A DNA stretch of 64,000 nucleotides from Scatosoma sp045614565 (GTDB lineage Bacteria > Bacillota > Clostridia > Christensenellales > Borkfalkiaceae): assembly GCA_045614565.1 (NCBI GenBank), contig JAZLDG010000101.1, positions 62,001 to 126,000 on the forward strand. Reading direction: 5' to 3'. The position numbers and the translations under genes were made by a program. Under the pieces are notes generated by a model. That model had not been told where the DNA came from. It saw only the letters and a list, made by a program, of their open reading frames with translations, and did not search any database. This document shows positions 24,692 through 34,613 of the stretch, in pieces (within the stretch, counting starts at the first letter, position 1; every line of letters starts with the position of its first letter).

Positions 24692-25411
24692 TTATTGAAT
24701 TTTGATAATGCCGTCTTCGATGTCTTTCAAAAAGTCCGGCAATTCAAATCCTTCTTCTTTATCTTGCAAAACGGGCGTTTCCGTATTCTCCGTTCCGACC
24801 AGTTCAGGGTCTTCGTCGGGATTGTATACGTCTTTTTCGTACAAATATGTGCTGTCGTTATCGTTCGTTGCATTCAGCTCGGCAATCTTTTTCATCAACT
24901 CTTCGTAATCGGGAAGCTCGGAGAGTGATTTGAGCTTAAATCTCTTTAAGAAATTATCCGTGGTTGCGTATTGAACAGGTTTACCGACCGTATCCTTTCT
25001 GCCGCAGGGATAAATCATATCCAAGCTCATAAGCGTAGTGATGGCGTAGTCGCTATTCACCCCGCGCACCGATTCCAACTCCGTACGAGTAATCGGTTGC
25101 TTATAGGCAATAATAGCCGCACATTCCAAAATTGTACGCGTAAACTCTTTTTCTCTAATCGGCGTCAATACGAGCGATACGGGTTCTTTGTAATCGGGGT
25201 TTGTTGCAAATTGCAATTTGTGGTTAAAATGCAAAAGCCGTATCCCGCAATCCCCCGTGTATTTCTTTTCAAGCTGACGGATCGCTTCGTCTGCTTGTCT
25301 TTTGTTGATATCGAGCTTTTCACGCAACAAATCGATGGGAACGGCGTCCCCCGAAGCAAATAAAATGGCTTCAATTATATTCGTCAATTTCTCCAATGTC
25401 TTCTTCCTCAC
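24692..25411 (-). CDS. scpB: Segregation and condensation protein B
   Basis: Winged-helix subunit of the SMC-ScpAB condensin complex, needed for chromosome segregation. The 239-residue protein has the ScpB core (IIEAILFASGDAVPID, AAIIAYKQPITRTELESVRGV) and an acidic C-terminal tail (about 175-239). The GTG start at 25411 overlaps scpA by 41 bp. A TTG at 25396 with GAGGAAG before it is an equally plausible start. Co-transcribed with scpA. Confidence 0.92.
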   Translation of the reverse strand: MRKKTLEKLTNIIEAILFASGDAVPIDLLREKLDINKRQADEAIRQLEKKYTGDCGIRLLHFNHKLQFATNPDYKEPVSLVLTPIREKEFTRTILECAAIIAYKQPITRTELESVRGVNSDYAITTLMSLDMIYPCGRKDTVGKPVQYATTDNFLKRFKLKSLSELPDYEELMKKIAELNATNDNDSTYLYEKDVYNPDEDPELVGTENTETPVLQDKEEGFELPDFLKDIEDGIIKIQ

Positions 25412-26192
25412 TTCTATTCGGATTTTTCTTAATCGTAATGGCGGAGAACAACGCTTCTTGCTCTACCACGATAAATTGATGCTTTAACAGTTCTAAAAGT
25501 GCTTGAAATGTAGTTACGATTTCAGGCGTACTCGCGTTTTCATCGAAAAGTTCTTCAAAATTCGTTCTTTCTTTGGATAATACGCGTTCACGGATATGCT
25601 TAATTTTATCCCGAACGGTATACGTTTCTTTGGGGATTTCACGGGGCGGCGGGTTATCCCGTTTCTTGCTTTCCTGCCGAAGCATCATTTTCGTAAACGC
25701 TTTCAGTAGCCCGTCCAAGGTCATATCCGTATACTGGACTTGTACGGCGGCAAACTCTTTATCGGGATCTTTGAATATGTACCCGACGGTTTCGCGTTCT
25801 TTGAGCTTGTCCGCTTCTTCTTTAATCATTTGGTATTCTTCCAAAGCACGGATAAGTTCCTTTTCGGGATCATAATCGTCGTCCTGCCACTCGTCGTTAA
25901 AGCCGTCGTCAGGCGGCGGAATAAGGCTTCTTGCTTTAATATCGATAATCGTTGCCGCAATATTGAGATATTCGCTAGCTTTATCCATATCCAAGAACGG
26001 CAAACCTTTCATATACGAAAGGAATTGTTCGGTTACTTGGGAAACGAATACGTCTTTAATCTCAATTTCTTCTTCCTTGATTAGATACAGCAACAAATCA
26101 AGCGGTCCTTCAAAATTATCGAGAACGGTCGTGTAATCCACTTCCGTTTCAAAATTTTTTACCGAATTCAGAGTTAATTTTTCCTTTTCCAT
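25371..26192 (-). CDS. scpA: Segregation and condensation protein A
   Basis: Kleisin subunit that bridges the SMC heads. NFEGPLDLLLYLI near residues 23-35 is the ScpA signature, followed by the acidic linker around 100-120 and the C-terminal winged helix. The start was set at 26192 (MEKEKL), preceded by AAGGGAG; the open frame extends further but through the end of the M50 gene. It lies 10 nt after the M50 protease stop and overlaps scpB. Confidence 0.93.
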   Translation of the reverse strand: MEKEKLTLNSVKNFETEVDYTTVLDNFEGPLDLLLYLIKEEEIEIKDVFVSQVTEQFLSYMKGLPFLDMDKASEYLNIAATIIDIKARSLIPPPDDGFNDEWQDDDYDPEKELIRALEEYQMIKEEADKLKERETVGYIFKDPDKEFAAVQVQYTDMTLDGLLKAFTKMMLRQESKKRDNPPPREIPKETYTVRDKIKHIRERVLSKERTNFEELFDENASTPEIVTTFQALLELLKHQFIVVEQEALFSAITIKKNPNRSEEEDIGEIDEYN

Positions 26193-26202
26193 ACAAACTC
26201 CC

Positions 26203-26919
26203 TTATATCCAAGGACTGTATAAACCAAACAGTCCGAAAATCCAATTCCAAAACAGCGTAATCGGTCTTCCGAAAATACTGACGGCAAACCGTAAAATAT
26301 ACCCGAGTATATCCACGTAGCCAAGCAAAGGAATCCAATCGCTTGCAAAATGTAACGCAATCAAGCCGAGTAAAATATAATAACCGTATTGTCGTAAAAA
26401 CCAGTATATTTTACCCCGTCTCGTATTCAAAGTTTCTACAAGTCGGAAACCGTCCAACGGATAAAACGGCAATAAATTAAACACGCAAAAGCTCAACGAA
26501 ATACTAAACAAGCCTTGGAACAAATAAAACAAAAAGGAAGCCACGTATTTGCCTTGAAAAACGGGTATAAGATAAAACCAAACGAGCAAAAATACGGGAA
26601 AGAAAACGAAAGCCGTTATATAGTTAGCTAATACCCCCGCAACGGAAGTCCAAAACGAGCCTTTTTTGTAATTATTAAAGTTATTTGGGTTAATAGGAAC
26701 GGGTTTTGCCCAACCAAACCCCGCCACCGCGAACAATAAAATACCGAGCGGATCAAAATGCTTGATGGGATTTAACGTCATTCTTCCTGCAAATTTCGCC
26801 GTAGGGTCACCGCATTTATACGCGGCAAACGCGTGCGAAAATTCGTGAAGCGTAATGACGAGCATAGCCGCTAAAAATTGCGCTATAATAACGAAAAGTT
26901 TTTCAATATAATATTCCAT
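26203..26919 (-). CDS. Site-2 protease family M50 metalloprotease
   Basis: Intramembrane zinc protease-like protein of 238 residues with several membrane segments. The zinc motif HEFSH is near residue 25 (VITLHEFSHAF) and the third ligand lies in LLPFYPLDGFRL near 156-167. It belongs to the short, PDZ-less group (YwhC/YdcA-like) often found before scpA in Bacillota. The substrate is unknown; a link to sporulation signalling is possible but not shown. Confidence 0.87.
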   Translation of the reverse strand: MEYYIEKLFVIIAQFLAAMLVITLHEFSHAFAAYKCGDPTAKFAGRMTLNPIKHFDPLGILLFAVAGFGWAKPVPINPNNFNNYKKGSFWTSVAGVLANYITAFVFFPVFLLVWFYLIPVFQGKYVASFLFYLFQGLFSISLSFCVFNLLPFYPLDGFRLVETLNTRRGKIYWFLRQYGYYILLGLIALHFASDWIPLLGYVDILGYILRFAVSIFGRPITLFWNWIFGLFGLYSPWI

Positions 26920-26983
26920 ATGCTTTTATTGTAGTATATTTCCCCAAAAAGGCAAGTATGCCACATAATTATTTGCTAAAAAA

Positions 26984-28315
26984 TTATTTCTTTGCCAACC
27001 TATTCGGTATTACGTCATTACGGTTAATATCTTCGTACGACTGCGGACGAACGATATATTCCGACTGTCCTTCGTTTACCAACACGCAAGGCGGGATAAG
27101 GTTACGGTTATAATTCATCGCCATTGAATAGTTATACGCGCCTGTAGAAAGTACCGCAAGAATATCCCCCGGTTCTACCTTTGGCAACGCTACGTTTACG
27201 GCGATGATATCCCCGCTTTCACAGCATTTTCCCGCAATTGATACGATTTCCGTCGGCGTTTCCAACGCTCGGTTTGCTAAAATAGGCGTATATTTAGATT
27301 GATATAACGCATATCGGGGATTATCGAACATACCGCCGTCGATCGCCACGTATTTTTTTACACCGACGATATCCTTGATTGCGCCGACCGTATACAAGGT
27401 CACGCCCGCTTCCCCAACGATAGAACGACCGGGTTCTACGAGCAAATACGGTAAATCCATTTTATACAACGCAGCTTTGTCCTTAACCGCTTTAATAAGA
27501 GCTTCTAAATATTCCGCGTATCCTTCGGGCGGAATTTTACGGTCTTCGTCGGTATACCAAACGCCGAAACCACCGCCAAGATTGAGCGTTTCCAAAACAA
27601 AAGAGTACTTTTGCTTCATTTCCGCGGCAAAACCCATACATTTTTTTACGGCAAGCACGAATGCTTGCTTTTCAAAAATTTGCGAGCCGATATGGCAATG
27701 ATAACCCTGTAAATGCACGTTCTTTTTCGCAAGCGCGTATTTCGTGACGTCTTCCGCCGTGCCGTCTGCAAGCGAAAAGCCGAATTTACTGTCCGTCGTT
27801 GCCGTTTGCACGAAAGCGTGTGTATGCGCTTCTACCCCAGGATTGATACGAAGGAGTATATTTTGTACAATACCGCGCTTTTTCGCTTCTGCGTCGATTT
27901 TGTCAATTTCCGAATATGCGTCCGCTACGATACAACCGATTCCCGCATCCAACGCTTCGCCGATTTCGTAATCGAGTTTATTATTTCCGTGCATATAAAT
28001 CCTTTCTGCGGGAAAACCTGCTTGTAAAGCGGTATAAAGCTCCCCGCCGGAAACGGTATCTACGCCGATATTTTCTTCGTCGGCGATACGGTAAATCGCT
28101 TGACAAGAAAAGGCTTTCGACGCGTACAAAACCATTCCGTAGCCGTTATAACAGCGAGCCAAAGTATCGCGATATACGCGCATCATTTTACGGATATACG
28201 CTTCGTCAAAAAGGTAAACGGGCGTACCGAAACGCTTTGCAAGCTCTACGCAATCCGCGCCGCCAAGCTCCAAATGCCCGTTTTCGTTAATTTTCAAAGT
28301 TTCTCTTTCGTTCAT
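26984..28315 (-). CDS. lysA: Diaminopimelate decarboxylase
   Basis: PLP-dependent fold-III enzyme making L-lysine from meso-diaminopimelate. The 443-residue protein has the PLP lysine in MVLYASKAFSCQ near 65, the HGNNK segment near 109, the glycine loop GGGFGVWY near 249, and the C-terminal CCESGDIIA catalytic-Cys segment near 345. It appears to be a single-gene unit downstream of the dac terminator. Confidence 0.94.
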   Translation of the reverse strand: MNERETLKINENGHLELGGADCVELAKRFGTPVYLFDEAYIRKMMRVYRDTLARCYNGYGMVLYASKAFSCQAIYRIADEENIGVDTVSGGELYTALQAGFPAERIYMHGNNKLDYEIGEALDAGIGCIVADAYSEIDKIDAEAKKRGIVQNILLRINPGVEAHTHAFVQTATTDSKFGFSLADGTAEDVTKYALAKKNVHLQGYHCHIGSQIFEKQAFVLAVKKCMGFAAEMKQKYSFVLETLNLGGGFGVWYTDEDRKIPPEGYAEYLEALIKAVKDKAALYKMDLPYLLVEPGRSIVGEAGVTLYTVGAIKDIVGVKKYVAIDGGMFDNPRYALYQSKYTPILANRALETPTEIVSIAGKCCESGDIIAVNVALPKVEPGDILAVLSTGAYNYSMAMNYNRNLIPPCVLVNEGQSEYIVRPQSYEDINRNDVIPNRLAKK

Positions 28316-28396
28316 ACTTATTCGTCCTTAAAAATAACTACCTTTATTGTATCAAATTTCATCGTAAAATGCAAGAACACGAACGCTCTTTTTTAA

Positions 28397-28442
28397 GTAA
28401 AAATCCGCTTTCGCGATAATTTTTTTTCGCAAAAACGGATTG
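28397..28442 (-). terminator. Intrinsic terminator of the second dac gene
   Basis: On the minus strand, AATCCG plus TTTTGCG pair with CGCGAAAG plus CGGATT across an A/T loop, followed by TTTTTA. Lies between dac (stop 28453) and lysA. Confidence 0.65.
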
Positions 28443-28452
28443 ATTTAATTTT

Positions 28453-29679
28453 TTAACCGTTCCAAGCTCTCGCAATATCGCGTAAACGATCCAAAAAGTT
28501 GGCTTTTACTACCGTTTCCGCGGAAAGTAAGGGTATACGATCAATTTCTACGCCGTCTTTATACACGACGGCTTCCCCTACCTTCGCACCTTTTTCAACA
28601 GGAGCGCGCACGCTTTCAAACTCGTATTCGATTTCTAGGTTTGCTTTCTCTCCGCGTTTGCAAAATGCGTATGCCGAGCGCTCGGGATATACGTTAACCG
28701 TCTTTTCTTTACCGCCGTTTACAAAAACGGTTTGCTCCAAGTTTTCGCCGATCCGCAAAATAGGAGTTGCCGCGTAATTCGCAAAGGCGTAATCAAACAT
28801 TGAACGGGTATCGTCGAAGCGGTTTTTACTGTTTTCTTCACCGATAACGACGGAAATTACGCGCATATCGTTACGCTTTGCCGTTGCGGCAAGACAAAAT
28901 CCCGCTTGATTTGTAAATCCCGTTTTTCCGCCGTCGCAACCGTCGTAAAAACGAACGAGCTTGTTCGTATTCGTGATTTCCGTATATCTACCTTCGGGGT
29001 GTTGGAATTTATCCAACCATACTTTCCCAAATTCAAAATATTCTTCGTGTTGCAGTAATGCTTTCAACATCACCGCCACGTCTTTTGCACAAGAATACTG
29101 CGGCTCTTTGGGAAGCCCCGTGCAATTCGCAAATAAAGTATCGTTCGCACCTAATTCCTTGGCTTTTTCATTCATTCGCTCGGTGAATACGGCTTCGTTT
29201 CCCGCTATTTTTTCCGCCAAAGCAACGCAACTGTCGTTCGCGGAGCATACGACGATACTTTTAATTAAATCCCGAACAAGATATTTTGCGTTTGCTTCCA
29301 AAAATACCTGCGAACCACCCATCGAAGAAGCTCGTTCGCTCACGACGATCGCTTCGTCCATCGACATAACACCGCGATCAATCGCGTCAAACGCTAAAAT
29401 CAAGGTCATAATCTTACACATACTTGCAATAGGCAATCGCACTGTTTCATTTTGCTGATATATCGGCGTTCCCGTCCCGAAATCCATTAAATAAGCGGAT
29501 TTCGCGCGAATTTGTAAATCGTAATCGTTGGTTTTTGCTACTTTTATGCTTTCATTTTCAAAAGTAGCAGTATAATACGTTTCGCTTAATACGGCACCTG
29601 CTTTTTGCGTCGCCGTCTTTAATCCGCCGCAACCGATTATAAACGCCGCGGCAAGTAAAAGTCCTGCTTTTCCTTTCAT
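28453..29679 (-). CDS. D-alanyl-D-alanine carboxypeptidase family protein, possible lipoprotein
   Basis: Second S11-type penicillin-binding protein, 408 residues. Motifs are SxxK as SMCK near 89, SAN in CSANDS near 147, and KTG in GGKTGFTNQ near 257, followed by the C-terminal beta domain of DacA/DacF. The N-terminus (LLAAAFIIGCGG) has a lipobox-like IIGC, so it may be lipid-anchored. It lies directly downstream of spoIVB, where many spore-formers have spo0A, which suggests a sporulation role. Cysteine beside the active-site lysine is unusual but probably tolerated. Confidence 0.88.
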   Translation of the reverse strand: MKGKAGLLLAAAFIIGCGGLKTATQKAGAVLSETYYTATFENESIKVAKTNDYDLQIRAKSAYLMDFGTGTPIYQQNETVRLPIASMCKIMTLILAFDAIDRGVMSMDEAIVVSERASSMGGSQVFLEANAKYLVRDLIKSIVVCSANDSCVALAEKIAGNEAVFTERMNEKAKELGANDTLFANCTGLPKEPQYSCAKDVAVMLKALLQHEEYFEFGKVWLDKFQHPEGRYTEITNTNKLVRFYDGCDGGKTGFTNQAGFCLAATAKRNDMRVISVVIGEENSKNRFDDTRSMFDYAFANYAATPILRIGENLEQTVFVNGGKEKTVNVYPERSAYAFCKRGEKANLEIEYEFESVRAPVEKGAKVGEAVVYKDGVEIDRIPLLSAETVVKANFLDRLRDIARAWNG

Positions 29680-29739
29680 TTTCTCTCTCCTTTTTATATT
29701 TTGTCAGACAATTCAAAATTACTATGCTGCACATAATTA

Positions 29740-30744
29740 TTATTCTTGCAACATCGTTTGAATGTTAATACCGTAACCACGTGTTGGGTCGTTCAAAAAT
29801 ACGTGCGTAACTGCACCTACCAACTTTTCGTTTTGTACAATCGGGCTTCCGCTCATTCCCTGCACGATACCGCCTGTTTGAGCGATTAAATCGTCGTCCG
29901 TAATTTTAATGACGTAATTTTTATTTTCTTTGTTATATAAATCTACTTTTACGATTTCTATTTCAAATTTTGTAGGCGTAACTCCGTTTACCGTTGAATA
30001 TATATAAGCTTTCCCCGGACAAACGCTTTGCGAACTTGCCACGACGCGCGTTAAATCTTGCGTAGGGTAATCGTTAGAAATTCGCCCGAAAATACCGCAC
30101 TGACAAAGCTTTTCCGCATTTCCAAGCGTTTTATCGCTTAAAAACATACCGCGGAGTTCGCCTGCTCTACCCCTTACGCCTTTGCTTACGCTTACGATAT
30201 TACATTCATACACAATTCCGTCCGAAATTTGAAGCTCACGCTTATTTTCGCTCACAACAGCGTGACCGAGCGCGGCAAAACGACCATTCGTTTTATCAAT
30301 ATACGTAACCGTACCTATCCCCGAAACGTTATCACGCGCCAAAATACCGATTTTATAGCGGTTCGTAACCTTGTCTTTTACCGCTTTAATTTTGACCGTT
30401 TGCATTTCTCCGCCGCGTTCAAAATCCAAAGAAAGCTCTTTTCCTTTACTTTTATCGACAATTTCGTTTAATTCTCCGATCGTTTCCACGTTAATGCCGC
30501 CAATTTTAACAATTCTATCCCCTGCACGCAATCCTGCGTTTAAGGACGGGGAAGAAACGCCGTTTTCGCTCATAACTTCGCAAAGGCCCACAACCTGTAC
30601 GCAACCCGATTTCAAGGAAAAACCTGCGGACATACCGCCGATATACACCAAATTTTCTTGCGCGGACACCTTAACCGTATATCCGCTTCCGATAAACGAG
30701 AAGGACAATAACGCCCCTAAAACAAAAACACTCAATTTACGCAT
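29740..30744 (-). CDS. spoIVB: SpoIVB serine peptidase
   Basis: Forespore-secreted protease that signals the mother cell to activate pro-sigmaK. The signal segment (about 5-25) is followed by a PDZ domain (about 50-125; LNAGLRAGDRIVKIGG) and the S55 peptidase domain with His in AALGHAV near 155 and the catalytic Ser in VQGMSGSPIVQ near 298. It is shorter (334 residues) than the roughly 425-residue B. subtilis protein. It follows recN, the standard order in spore-formers. Confidence 0.92.
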   Translation of the reverse strand: MRKLSVFVLGALLSFSFIGSGYTVKVSAQENLVYIGGMSAGFSLKSGCVQVVGLCEVMSENGVSSPSLNAGLRAGDRIVKIGGINVETIGELNEIVDKSKGKELSLDFERGGEMQTVKIKAVKDKVTNRYKIGILARDNVSGIGTVTYIDKTNGRFAALGHAVVSENKRELQISDGIVYECNIVSVSKGVRGRAGELRGMFLSDKTLGNAEKLCQCGIFGRISNDYPTQDLTRVVASSQSVCPGKAYIYSTVNGVTPTKFEIEIVKVDLYNKENKNYVIKITDDDLIAQTGGIVQGMSGSPIVQNEKLVGAVTHVFLNDPTRGYGINIQTMLQE

Positions 30745-30826
30745 ATTTCCCTCCGTTTCAAAGGTAATTTGTGCAAATTGAGTATTTCTATTCTTTTATA
30801 GGGGCAAAACGCCTTATTCTATTCTT

Positions 30827-32527
30827 TCAATTTATGGATTTTTTGTATTCTTTTGCCTGTAAAAGCAATTCTTCGGCGTGTTTATAGGCGTATTCATCGG
30901 TAACGTCCCCGCCAAGCAAGCGCACGATTTCCTTTAACTGCATACGCTCGTCAAGCGCGTATACGTTCGTTACCGTCTTTCCGCTCGTTTCCGTCTTTTC
31001 AATTAAAAATTCGTTATCACTCATAACGGCGATTTGCGCCAAATGCGAAACGGCGATAATTTGCGTATTTTTCGCAATCGAAGCAAGCTTTTCCCCAACC
31101 ACTTTTGCCGTTTTTCCGCTAATCCCCGCGTCGATTTCGTCAAAAATATACGTGGAAATTTCATTGATATTCGATAATTGCGTTTTAATCGCCAACATAA
31201 AACGGCTCATTTCCCCGCCGCTGATAATTTTCCCAAGTGGTTTCATCGGCTCGCCCGCGTTCGCAGAAAACAAAAATCTAACGCTATCCATACCGTTTCC
31301 GTTCGCTTTTTCTACGTCCGCTTGGGTATATTCGTCAAATTCAATAGCAAACTGCGCGTTTGCAATGTTCAGCGTTTTTAACTCGGCGGTAACGCGGTTA
31401 CAAAACGCCGTACCTTCCGTTTTTCGCATAGCCGTCATTTCTTGGCAAATCGCATAAATCTTTTCATTCGTTTTGCTTCTTTTTTTAGTCAGTAAAGTGT
31501 ATTGTCCTTCACAGTCGGAAAGCAATTCATATTCTTGACGTATACTTTGTAAATACCCGTCTATTTCCGCTTTATTTGCCCCGTATTTGCGTTTTAACGT
31601 GCGAATTGTATCCAAACGAGCTTCCGTTTCTTCCGCTTCGCTTTCGTCAAAATACAGCTCGTCCGCAAGAGAAGAAAGCGTTTCAAACGCGTCCGCGGCG
31701 TCCGCTGCAATCCCTTCTATCCTATCGCAAAGCTCCGCGTATACGGCGTCAATACCCGATACGGGCGCAAGCGAACGTTTCGCATAACGTAAGCTATCGA
31801 GCACACCAGCTTCCCCCGCAAAGCTTTCCGTCGCATCGCGAACGGCGGTTATAATTTTCTCCAAATTATTAATCTTGTTGCGTTTTGCAAGCAATTCGTC
31901 TTCTTCATTTTCTCGCAAATCCACCGCTTCAATCTCTTCAATTTGAAAACCTAAAACGTCAAGCCGTCTACCGCGTTCCTTTTCGTCGCCCCCGAGCATT
32001 TTAATACGCTCGTCAATCTCCCGCCTTTGCTTCAAAAGTCCCGACAAAATTTCTTTCTTTTCGGAAAGCTTTTCACCAACGACTTCGTCAAGCGTTTTTA
32101 ATTGATTGCTTTCCTTTAATAAAAAGAAATGCTCGCTTTGACCGTGAACGTCCACGAGAGAATCGGTTACGCTACGAAGCATTGATACCGTCACGGCGTT
32201 CCCGTTGATTTTAATGGTATTTTTACCCGTTTCCGAGAACTTACGGGAAATAATAATTTCCCCGTCTGAATCAATATCCATTTCTCGCAAAACCTGCACA
32301 GCGCGAAAGCTTTCAGGAACGATAAATTCTGCTTTTACCATACAATCCGTTTCCCCGTAGCGTATCATAGACCGATCGGCTTTAGCACCCAAAACGAAAT
32401 TGACGGAATCGAGAATAACTGATTTTCCCGCTCCCGTTTCACCCGAAAGTACGTTTAAGCCTTCACCAAAGGTAATATCCGCGTTTTCAATCAACGCCAC
32501 GTTTTTAATGGTAAGTCTGGATAACAT
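30827..32527 (-). CDS. recN: DNA repair protein RecN
   Basis: SMC-like ATPase of double-strand break repair. Walker A GETGAGKSVIL near residue 30, coiled-coil arms (about 150-370), ABC signature ISGGEMSRFMLAIK near 428-441, and Walker B YIFDEIDAGISG near 459. At 566 residues it has family length. It lies between argR and spoIVB, a conserved neighbourhood. No SOS-box-like palindrome was noticed just upstream. Confidence 0.95.
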   Translation of the reverse strand: MLSRLTIKNVALIENADITFGEGLNVLSGETGAGKSVILDSVNFVLGAKADRSMIRYGETDCMVKAEFIVPESFRAVQVLREMDIDSDGEIIISRKFSETGKNTIKINGNAVTVSMLRSVTDSLVDVHGQSEHFFLLKESNQLKTLDEVVGEKLSEKKEILSGLLKQRREIDERIKMLGGDEKERGRRLDVLGFQIEEIEAVDLRENEEDELLAKRNKINNLEKIITAVRDATESFAGEAGVLDSLRYAKRSLAPVSGIDAVYAELCDRIEGIAADAADAFETLSSLADELYFDESEAEETEARLDTIRTLKRKYGANKAEIDGYLQSIRQEYELLSDCEGQYTLLTKKRSKTNEKIYAICQEMTAMRKTEGTAFCNRVTAELKTLNIANAQFAIEFDEYTQADVEKANGNGMDSVRFLFSANAGEPMKPLGKIISGGEMSRFMLAIKTQLSNINEISTYIFDEIDAGISGKTAKVVGEKLASIAKNTQIIAVSHLAQIAVMSDNEFLIEKTETSGKTVTNVYALDERMQLKEIVRLLGGDVTDEYAYKHAEELLLQAKEYKKSIN

Positions 32528-32535
32528 AACGCGCC

Positions 32536-32988
32536 TTATCTAATAAATTCGTTGATTTTTTCCACAACCGCAACTGCACAATCGTCGTCTTCGCAAACGA
32601 TTAAAAGCGTATCGTCACCCGCCACAGAGCCGACAATGCCCGCATAATTCAATTTATCCACAACCGCACCCGCATTCGCGCCGTTGCCCGTCAACGTTTT
32701 TACGACGACGAGATTTTTTGCCGATTTTACCGACACAACGCAATCGCGGAAAAGACTTTTCATTTTCGGTGAAATTTCACTCTCTCCACCGCTAATATAA
32801 GCGTAACGGTATTTTTTTTCAATCCCCGCCACCTTAAACAAGTGCAAATCGCGAATATCTCTCGAAATCGTGGCTTGCGTAACCACAAGATTGAGCGCGT
32901 TCAATTCCGCACATAATTCTTCTTGCGTTTCGATTTCTTTTCGGGAAATGATTTCCAAGATTTTAGCGTGTCTTGCTGACCTTAACAT
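32536..32988 (-). CDS. argR: Arginine repressor ArgR
   Basis: Hexameric arginine-sensing regulator, 150 residues. The N-terminal winged helix (about 1-70; SRKEIETQEELCAELNA, VTQATISRDIRDL) is followed by the arginine-binding oligomerisation domain with GSVAGDDTLLIVC near 120-132. In this conserved cluster ArgR often has no arginine gene beside it. It lies 8 nt before recN and after nadK. Confidence 0.95.
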   Translation of the reverse strand: MLRSARHAKILEIISRKEIETQEELCAELNALNLVVTQATISRDIRDLHLFKVAGIEKKYRYAYISGGESEISPKMKSLFRDCVVSVKSAKNLVVVKTLTGNGANAGAVVDKLNYAGIVGSVAGDDTLLIVCEDDDCAVAVVEKINEFIR

Positions 32989-33009
32989 ATATTTTTTCTC
33001 CTTATCCTA

Positions 33010-33816
33010 TCATTCGTTCAATTTATTTCTAACTTTTGCAAAGAAATCTGCCGTATCTCTTACGGGGAAATCCGCCGTAAACGGTGCTTTACTGATACGG
33101 ATTTCCGTACCTTCGGGCAAACCTGTAATCGCAAGTCCGTCGGCGAGTAAAATTGCTTTCCCGCGCGTTACGCGAACGCGCACTTCTTCCGAATCGGGGA
33201 ACACAATCGGGCGGTTTCGCATAGAAAACGCGCAAATGGGCGTCATCATAAACACGGGTACTTCGGGCGTCAAAATCGCACCGCCTGCCGAAAGGGAATA
33301 TGCCGTCGAGCCCGTTGGCGTACAAATCAGCAAACCGTCGCCCGCAATCACGTCTTTACCGTCGTTCATATCCACTTCCAAGCGCAAAATTTGCGTATTT
33401 TTATCCGAATATAAGCCGTAATCGCGCTGTAAAGCAATCTCATTCAAGGCATAAAAGCTTTGTCCTGCAATTTCTAACCGCAACAAACTGCGTTTTAAGA
33501 TACGGCATTTTCCGTCTTGGATTTGCGAAAGCAATTCCTTGACCTTTTCACGCTCGTCTTTTTCGTATTCCGTTAAAAATCCTAAATTTCCGTAATTAAT
33601 TCCGATGATTTTGATTCCCTTTTTTGCCGCGATTACCGCCGAGTGCAAAATCGCGCCGTCGCCGCCAAGCACCACCGCTACGTCCACGTCGTCAATTTGT
33701 GTAGGAAGCGTAAAACGTTTGGTTTCATATCCAAAATCGCGTAAAAAAGCGATAAATTCTTCAATTACAGCTTCGTTTTTTACCTTAGCTTTATTGCCAA
33801 GCACCCCTATTTTCAT
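33010..33816 (-). CDS. nadK: NAD kinase
   Basis: Makes NADP from NAD. The GGDG motif (VVLGGDGAILHS near 48-60), INYGNLGFLTEY near 75, and the TPTGSTAYSLSAGG segment near 165-178 are all present. At 268 residues it is the normal Gram-positive length. The start overlaps the tlyA stop by 4 bp, so it is translationally coupled. Confidence 0.95.
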   Translation of the reverse strand: MKIGVLGNKAKVKNEAVIEEFIAFLRDFGYETKRFTLPTQIDDVDVAVVLGGDGAILHSAVIAAKKGIKIIGINYGNLGFLTEYEKDEREKVKELLSQIQDGKCRILKRSLLRLEIAGQSFYALNEIALQRDYGLYSDKNTQILRLEVDMNDGKDVIAGDGLLICTPTGSTAYSLSAGGAILTPEVPVFMMTPICAFSMRNRPIVFPDSEEVRVRVTRGKAILLADGLAITGLPEGTEIRISKAPFTADFPVRDTADFFAKVRNKLNE

Positions 33817-34613
33817 CGTTTTCTCCCGTTCGTATTATTTTCGTCTTTAGAAACGAAGTCCTTAACTTGTTTTATAATATGTTCAACCGTTTTTGCGCCC
33901 GTATAACGGGGACTTAAACGTAATATATATTCAATATTTTTACCCTTTTTAATCGGTGCGTGCGTAATATCAAAGGGATATAACCCGTTTTCTTTTGCAT
34001 ACCCAAGCACCTTTTCCACAATTTTTGCGTGCGCGGTTGGGCGCACGATCCCGCTTTTGCCTATATTTTGATTTTCACATTCAAATTGCGGTTTTATAAG
34101 CACCAAAGCTTCGCCCGTTTCCCCTAAAACGCTTTTAATCGTTGGAAAAATATGCCGTAAGGAAATAAAGCTTACGTCCGTTACCACACCGTCTATTTCT
34201 TCAAGAAAATTCGCTTTTGAAAGATATCGGGCGTTGGTATTTTCCATAATAACGACCCGTTTATCCGTCGATAAACTTTCGTGTAAAAGACTTTCTCCAA
34301 CGTCAACCGCAAAAACCTTTTTCGCTCCGTTTCGCAGTAAACAATCGGTAAAACCGCCCGTACTTGCACCGATATCCACAAACGTTTTATCCCTACAATC
34401 AAACCCGAAAACTTCCAAAGCCCGCGCCAATTTATAACCGCCGTTGGACACGAACGTTTCTTTGGGTTGTATAAAGGCAATTTCATCCGTTTCCTTGATC
34501 TCGTCCTTACTTTTAACGGGCTTGCCGTTGACGAGAACGAAACCTTTTTCAATCGCTTCCGCGGCTTTCGTGCGTGAGCCGAATTTCTCGGCAAAATACT
34601 TGTCCGCTCTCAT
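33813..34613 (-). CDS. tlyA: TlyA-family rRNA 2'-O-methyltransferase
   Basis: An S4 RNA-binding domain (about 1-60; RADKYFAEKFGSRTKAAEAI) is fused to an FtsJ-type methyltransferase domain with SAM-binding DIGASTGGFTDCLL near 82-95. Mycobacterial TlyA methylates 16S and 23S rRNA cytidines. In Clostridia this gene regularly lies between dxs and nadK, as here. Overlaps both neighbours by 4 bp. Confidence 0.93.
   Translation of the reverse strand: MRADKYFAEKFGSRTKAAEAIEKGFVLVNGKPVKSKDEIKETDEIAFIQPKETFVSNGGYKLARALEVFGFDCRDKTFVDIGASTGGFTDCLLRNGAKKVFAVDVGESLLHESLSTDKRVVIMENTNARYLSKANFLEEIDGVVTDVSFISLRHIFPTIKSVLGETGEALVLIKPQFECENQNIGKSGIVRPTAHAKIVEKVLGYAKENGLYPFDITHAPIKKGKNIEYILRLSPRYTGAKTVEHIIKQVKDFVSKDENNTNGRKR

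Noticed and set aside
27713..28396. Several overlapping plus-strand frames opposite lysA
   Set aside because: They are shadows of the lysA coding frame, very rich in Arg or Ser/Phe, with no start signals.
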